A DNA stretch of 15,956 nucleotides from JAQGMJ01 sp036498945 (GTDB lineage: Bacteria > Pseudomonadota > Gammaproteobacteria > Burkholderiales > JAEUOS01), in NCBI GenBank assembly GCA_036498945.1, contig DASYEQ010000066.1, positions 1-15,956 of the forward strand, read 5' to 3'. Positions 12,673 to 15,956 of this stretch are shown in pieces. The notes under the pieces were generated by a model. That model searched no databases. It was given only the letters and a program-made list of their open reading frames with translations, and was not told the DNA's origin. The position numbers and the translations under genes were made by a program. Within the stretch, counting starts at the first letter, position 1; each line of letters begins with the position of its first letter.

Positions 12673-13521
12673 TCATTCCGTTAACCGCCCGGCTAGCGCG
12701 GCAACACCAGCCGGAACGCCGTCTCGCCGCCCCCCGCCTCCACCTCGATCGCCCCGCCATGCGCCCGCGCGATCGCCTGGGCGATGAACAGGCCCAGTCC
12801 CAGGCCTTCGCCTCGCGTGCGGTACTCGTCGCGCGCGCGAAACGCCTCGAAGCGACGGACAATGCGGCGGCACCCAGCCCATTGGCCAGAACGCCGTGTA
12901 ACACCGGCCTTGTGCGGTTTCGCCGATCAGTACATAAACATCACGCTCGCAGCGTTGGCCGCCACGGCCGCAATAAACCTGCGTGCGCATGTTGATCAGC
13001 ATGCCTTCGGCTTGCGTGGGTCTTGTCGAAAGCGTGGTGAGGCCGGGCCAGAGCCAGGGCGCGACCGCATAGGCGATCAGGGTGCCGAGAAACAGCACCT
13101 GCACTACGGTGACAAGGCGGCGAAAACTGCCTACGGCGCGGGCGTCGCGCTCCCTCCGTCGCGCGCGCACGCGCTGCGCGGCTTCAATAAATACGCGCTC
13201 CGCATCGGCAGTTTGACGCGGCCTTCCGCTTTCGGGTGGCCGTGCGTTTTCTTGTTCTGAGCGCATGCGGACGGCTTGACTAAAAGAGGGGCTCGAATAT
13301 TTCCCTACCCACGAAACATTGAATGGCAACTCGCGCCGTGCTGTTTCAACACTGTCGTAAAACACGGAACGACTGCCTAGAGAAGCCCATCCTTCGATCC
13401 TTGCAAGCGGATTGTGAAAATAATATTGCTCGTCGTAGCCATAACTGCCATCAGCGCGGCGAATGATCTCGACTCGCCGTTTCTGATCAAGCGAATAAAT
13501 GGTATCGACGACTTCAATCAT
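12673..13521 (-). CDS. hypothetical one-TM protein with out-of-frame chimeric C-terminus
   Basis: A 282-codon frame. Residues 1-80 (MIEVVDTIYSLDQKRRVEI onward) resemble small uncharacterised bacterial proteins that open with a strand pair and a DGSYGYDE-like turn. A charged Arg-rich stretch follows (about 85-130), then one membrane segment (about 133-157, ending in YAVAPWLWP), then a Cys-containing end with YCGRGGQRCERD and CPSL. After codon about 222 the DNA is the 3' end of a histidine kinase gene read in a shifted frame, so the last 60 residues (RARRVPHARRR, GDRGGGGGRRDG) are nonsense-like. The native 3' end was probably lost. The ribosome binding site is weak. It may be nonfunctional. Confidence 0.5.
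   Translation of the reverse strand: MIEVVDTIYSLDQKRRVEIIRRADGSYGYDEQYYFHNPLARIEGWASLGSRSVFYDSVETARRELPFNVSWVGKYSSPSFSQAVRMRSEQENARPPESGRPRQTADAERVFIEAAQRVRARRRERDARAVGSFRRLVTVVQVLFLGTLIAYAVAPWLWPGLTTLSTRPTQAEGMLINMRTQVYCGRGGQRCERDVYVLIGETAQGRCYTAFWPMGWVPPHCPSLRGVSRARRVPHARRRPGTGPVHRPGDRAGAWRGDRGGGGGRRDGVPAGVAALAGRLTE
12693..12868 (-). pseudogene. histidine kinase C-terminal remnant (HATPase domain end)
   Basis: On the minus strand, a frame ending TAG at 12693-12695 encodes RRFEAFRARDEYRTRGEGLGLGLFIAQ in total, then AIARAHGGAIEVE and FRLVLPR. This is the F box (FEAF), G2 box (GLGLGLFIAQAIARAHGG) and terminal strand of a sensor histidine kinase ATPase domain, with its natural stop. Everything before the F box is missing: at about 12868 the sequence changes to an unrelated gene in another frame. 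No response regulator is nearby. It is a truncated relic of a two-component system. Confidence 0.75.
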
Positions 13522-13606
13522 CGCAGGGCGGAGTGAAAGGAACGATTTAAATGGATCAGGCTCGAACTATTTTCCGGCGACTGCCGAGAAAAAAGCCGTC
13601 CTGACC

Positions 13607-13620
13607 GCAATTCAAATTGC
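13607..13620. repeat. short perfect inverted repeat
   Basis: GCAATT-CA-AATTGC, 6-bp arms with a 2-nt centre, lies in the 166-nt gap between the chimeric gene and the next minus-strand gene. It could be a small operator. No other element in the gap is recognisable. Confidence 0.25.
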
Positions 13621-13687
13621 GAACCGGTGACGCCTCTTTCAGGAAGCATAGGGCTCCTAAATATGATATCGATCCCGCCCTAATCTC

Positions 13688-14188
13688 TCATCCCCTCCCC
13701 AGCTTCCACCAGGGGCGCCTGGGTTGCTCGCTCGAACCCGTCGCAGGCGTGGCGGTAGCGCGGGTCAGCGTCTGCGCGCAGATCGAGTTCCACACTGCCG
13801 CGTCCAACACCACGACGGTCGCCCAGTCGATCTTCCCCGCAATCGCGGGGTGTGGAGCAAAGCCAAAAAACTGGCTCGGACCTCGCGACAGGCCTTTTTC
13901 CTTGATCAGCGCGATGCCTGCGCTGAGAAGATTCAGTTCCTGCCATTCCCCGTCGTTCATCAGTGTCTCGAATTCCCGGAAACTTCCCGCCACGAAATGA
14001 ACCCCGCCCTCCAGTACGTCGAGCTTCTCCACTTCACCGGACCTGCGCTCAAAGAACAAGTCCCCAAACACGGAAGCGCCGATCGGCCTGACCTGGCCAT
14101 TGATGAGGCCGGGCCATTCCGAAAGCAGGCCGCCAACGTCGAGGTTCGCCGCATCGACAAAAAGGTCCTCCCAGGACAATGAACTCAT
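13688..14188 (-). CDS. DUF1851 / Tdi1-like (T6SS immunity-type) protein
   Basis: A 166-residue protein from ATG 14188. Residues about 5-140 resemble the DUF1851 domain found in Tdi1, the immunity protein of a type VI secretion NADase toxin, and in many stand-alone proteins: SVFGDLFFERR at 39-49, KLDVLEGGVHFVAGSF at 55-70, an SAGIALIKEKGL helix, FFGFAPHPAIAGK at 107-119 and WATVVVLDAAVW. No toxin is adjacent, so an immunity role is only a possibility. After the domain a Thr/Ala/Ser linker leads to a C-terminal PWWKLGRG tail that recurs in the upstream neighbour. The open frame extends upstream to 14350, but that part overlaps the neighbour and is not convincing. The ribosome binding site is weak. 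Confidence 0.7.
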   Translation of the reverse strand: MSSLSWEDLFVDAANLDVGGLLSEWPGLINGQVRPIGASVFGDLFFERRSGEVEKLDVLEGGVHFVAGSFREFETLMNDGEWQELNLLSAGIALIKEKGLSRGPSQFFGFAPHPAIAGKIDWATVVVLDAAVWNSICAQTLTRATATPATGSSEQPRRPWWKLGRG

Positions 14189-14258
14189 GATTGAACCGTT
14201 CAGTTGAGTGGTTGGGGGGAGTGTTCGCGTCGAGCCAAGCTCCTTGTTCCTTGCCCGC

Positions 14259-14945
14259 TCACCAAACTTTCCACCAAGGCTTCTTTGCCGGACCAACCGA
14301 TACCGCGCTGGTCTTCTGCACCCGCCGGAATCGCGGCAACGCAATTTCATCCGCCTGCACGATCTGCTTGTCGACCCTGCCTTCGATGCAATAGCCGAAA
14401 AAATCGATCAGCGCGGCTTCGCCCAGGTCGAGGGGATGGAAGATGAAAGGGTAGGGGTGTTCCGGGTCATCGTCTTCCGGGGCGATGGCGCGATGCCGGC
14501 CGGCCCAGTAGGGTTCTTCGAAGGGCAGGTGGGCGCCGATGTCTTCGAGCACGCCGCTGTCGGGCGAGAGGCTTAGGGAGCGCGTGAGCTGGCCGTCTTT
14601 CCAGACGGCGCAGGCAAACCAGTCGACCACGCTGTGCATGGCGTGCAGGTGAACGGTGTTGCCGGCGGCGTTGGCGATGAAGGATCTCGGCAGCCGCGAG
14701 GGATAGTCGATGCCGAACTCCGCTGCCGCGACCACCGTCACGCCGGGGTAGACGCCGATGAAAATCTCGTCGTCCGGCGGGTTGGTATAGCTGAGGTCGC
14801 CGTCGTCCAGGGGCTCGAACGTTTCGCCGGGAAAGAGCCTGGCGGCCAGCGCGGCCCCGGCTTCGCGGTCCGGCGCGGGTTTGCCCTTGAGGCGGCTTGC
14901 CACGTCGCCGTCGCTGTAGACCAGCATCCAGGTTTTCGCGCCCAT
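14259..14945 (-). CDS. DUF6928 family protein
   Basis: A 228-residue protein starting MGAKTWMLVYSDGDVASRLK, which matches my recollection of the DUF6928 family (MGAKTWMLVYADG opening, then RLFPG, then a conserved GVYPGVTVV segment). The function is unknown. Mixed alpha/beta, acidic, no signal peptide or membrane helix, so probably cytoplasmic. AGGAG 9 nt before the ATG supports the start. After a variable linker it ends KKPWWKVW, sharing the Pro-Trp-Trp-Lys tail with the next gene 70 nt downstream on the same strand, with which it probably forms an operon. DUF6928 proteins are seen in bacterial accessory regions; any conflict-related role is inference. Confidence 0.75.
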   Translation of the reverse strand: MGAKTWMLVYSDGDVASRLKGKPAPDREAGAALAARLFPGETFEPLDDGDLSYTNPPDDEIFIGVYPGVTVVAAAEFGIDYPSRLPRSFIANAAGNTVHLHAMHSVVDWFACAVWKDGQLTRSLSLSPDSGVLEDIGAHLPFEEPYWAGRHRAIAPEDDDPEHPYPFIFHPLDLGEAALIDFFGYCIEGRVDKQIVQADEIALPRFRRVQKTSAVSVGPAKKPWWKVW

Positions 14946-15095
14946 GGGTCCCTGCTCCTGGCTTGCGCCATCGCACTGTCGTGGCGCAATTCTAGGCTAT
15001 CGGACGAATATGGAAAAAGCGCAGGCGAATACTTTTTTTGAAGCGCTACGCCGAAAAAATCGTGTCGAGCCAGATCCTTTTAATGACTTTAACTG

Positions 15096-15392
15096 CTAGT
15101 CGTGCGCATACCCGGCCTCCTTTTGCGCACGCAGCGCAAGCACGAAGACCGTGTCGATTGCTTCCACATACCGGTACAAGGCGATGTAGCCGCGCGAACG
15201 CCGGCCGATCACCAGCTCGCGGCGCTCCGCGCCGGCCGGCCTGCCGATCAGCGGATTGAGTTCCAGCACATCGATAGCCGCGATGATGCCGCCGATGCGC
15301 TCGCTGACCTCGGTAACGCCGTGTGTCTCGAGGTGATCGATGACGCAGTCGAAATCCCCGGTCAGCTCAGGGGCCAGGGCAATGCGCGCCAT
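15096..15392 (-). CDS. RelE/ParE family toxin
   Basis: A 98-residue small toxin of the RelE/ParE superfamily: the pattern APELTGDFDCVIDHL, then NPLIGRPAG, RRELVIGRRSRGYIALYRY and DTVFVLALRAQKEAGY matches the ParE-type fold (central L.iG....Y...YR.. strands and an ALR..ea end). ParE proteins inhibit gyrase and RelE proteins cleave mRNA; which applies here cannot be told from sequence. The start is 10 nt after the antitoxin stop with no clear ribosome binding site, so translation is probably coupled to the antitoxin. Last gene of a two-gene operon. Confidence 0.85.
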   Translation of the reverse strand: MARIALAPELTGDFDCVIDHLETHGVTEVSERIGGIIAAIDVLELNPLIGRPAGAERRELVIGRRSRGYIALYRYVEAIDTVFVLALRAQKEAGYAHD

Positions 15393-15402
15393 TGCCGCGC
15401 CG

Positions 15403-15687
15403 TCAGCGCGCCAGCTTCTTTGCTACGGGGCGCGCCGCCCGTTTGCCCGCCGCGCGATTTTCCAGATAACGCCGCATCTCCGCCCAGGGAATGGCCTTGC
15501 CCGAAGCCATGACGGCCTCGAAGCGCGCATCTGCCGTCGCGTGAAAATCGGCGCGCGCTTCTTCCTGCGCCGTTTTCTCCGCGATGGCGTCGAGAATGAA
15601 GCCGTGCGAGGTGGTCCCGGCCCGCTCGGCCGCCCGCGCTACGCGGTCCTTCAGGTCTTCCGGCAGTCTGATGGTGGTGGTGGACAC
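15403..15687 (-). CDS. ribbon-helix-helix (CopG-type) antitoxin
   Basis: A 94-residue antitoxin. Residues 2-8 (STTTIRL) form the RHH DNA-binding strand, followed by two helices (PEDLKDRVARAAERAG and TSHGFILDAIAEKT). The C-terminal half (EEARADFHATADARFE, then IPWAEMRRYLENRAAG) would wrap the toxin. The start is GTG at 15687, with AAGGAG 5 nt upstream. It precedes the toxin by 10 nt, the standard order. It should repress its own operon through the palindrome upstream at 15729-15746 and neutralise the toxin. The basic, Lys/Arg-rich C-terminus (KRAARPVAKKLAR) is somewhat unusual for the family. Confidence 0.88.
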   Translation of the reverse strand: MSTTTIRLPEDLKDRVARAAERAGTTSHGFILDAIAEKTAQEEARADFHATADARFEAVMASGKAIPWAEMRRYLENRAAGKRAARPVAKKLAR

Positions 15688-15728
15688 GCGATCTCCTTGC
15701 CTTGAGCATCGTATGAGATGGCTTCAAT

Positions 15729-15746
15729 GTAGCACATTTGTGCTAC
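15729..15746. promoter_or_regulatory. palindromic operator of the toxin-antitoxin operon
   Basis: GTAGCACA-TT-TGTGCTAC is a perfect inverted repeat with 8-bp arms, 41 nt upstream of the antitoxin GTG. RHH antitoxins bind such palindromes as dimers, so this is the likely autoregulatory site. On the minus strand a TTGACT (15757-15762) lies just upstream and could be the -35 element, with the -10 falling inside the palindrome. Confidence 0.75.
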
Positions 15747-15875
15747 TGCTTGTTCCAGTCAAACGAATGAAGGGTTGCCCCGATTTGGCCTGCGGCATTG
15801 GGGCAGGAGGCCGGGGGATGCGCATTTCCGTTGCCTATTTATTCAGCATTTCCCTCTGAAAATCGCCTGAAAAAT

Positions 15876-15893
15876 TCAACCACACTTGGTTGA
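15876..15893. repeat. perfect 7-bp inverted repeat upstream of a possible gene
   Basis: TCAACCA-CACT-TGGTTGA forms a perfect hairpin or operator with a 4-nt loop, about 57 nt before a possible start codon at 15950. There is no T-run, so an operator is more likely than a terminator. The rest of 15763-15949 shows nothing recognisable. Confidence 0.4.
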
Positions 15894-15949
15894 GCGATGT
15901 GCGTATCTTGGGTAACAGTCAACAGTCCTTCACTCTGACGGGAGCCCCC

Positions 15950-15956
15950 ATGCAAG
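15950..15956 (+). CDS. possible start of a gene continuing beyond the window
   Basis: ATGCAAG at the last bases is preceded by GGGAG with a 5-nt spacer, a good ribosome binding site. Only two codons (Met-Gln) are visible, so the product cannot be named. Confidence 0.35.

Noticed and set aside
12616..13302. Exact 13-bp direct repeat GGCTCGAATATTT at 12616-12628 and 13290-13302, with a near copy at 13559, flanking the chimeric junction
   Set aside because: One or two exact 13-base matches are expected by chance in a window this long, and the copies lie in unrelated contexts (intergenic and coding).
14188..14350. Upstream extension of the DUF1851-like gene
   Set aside because: The extra 54 residues are Arg-rich, overlap the 3' end of the DUF6928 gene in another frame, and the domain begins right after the ATG at 14188.

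Overview
The window is GC-rich DNA (locally lower in a few intergenic stretches) with densely packed genes and strong AAGGAG-type ribosome binding sites. Codon use and gene families (ECF42 sigma factor with YCII/DGPF proteins, DUF3309, class II aldolase pair, a DUF6928 protein) fit a proteobacterium, most likely a betaproteobacterium of the Burkholderiales type. The taxon is inferred from sequence character only.

Layout. (1) 1-2478, plus strand: an ECF42-type sigma factor preceded by three tandem YCII/DGPF-family proteins, the first cut by the window edge. (2) 2728-5205: a secreted M48-type zinc metalloprotease (+) converging on a small unknown protein (-), then a gene-poor, AT-richer gap ending in a tandem 14-bp REP-like element, then an unknown two-TM protein and a lipocalin-like lipoprotein (both -). 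(3) 5295-9505: a divergent cluster. On the minus strand a SAM-methyltransferase-like protein with an unusual N-terminal domain is 3 nt from a MetF-like methylenetetrahydrofolate reductase. On the plus strand are two class II aldolase/adducin proteins. The shared upstream region carries repeated TTGCCCA sites. This is the best candidate for an undescribed metabolic system, perhaps one-carbon or methyl-group transfer tied to aldol cleavage or decarboxylation. (4) 9519-12581, all minus: an alpha/beta hydrolase lipoprotein, a 50-residue DUF3309 membrane peptide, shikimate dehydrogenase (aroE), and an NAD(P)-binding Rossmann protein. (5) 12673-15956: accessory DNA. It holds a chimeric ORF whose 3' end is a histidine-kinase remnant read out of frame, a DUF1851/Tdi1-like protein and a DUF6928 protein that share a C-terminal Pro-Trp-Trp-Lys tail, and a RHH antitoxin / RelE-ParE toxin pair with a perfect operator palindrome. 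A new gene may begin at the last bases.

How parts work together. The sigma factor probably controls the YCII genes and itself. The methyltransferase and reductase are probably translated together and co-regulated with the aldolases through the shared intergenic region. The toxin-antitoxin operon is probably autoregulated through its palindrome. No rRNA, tRNA, CRISPR array or complete insertion sequence was found.
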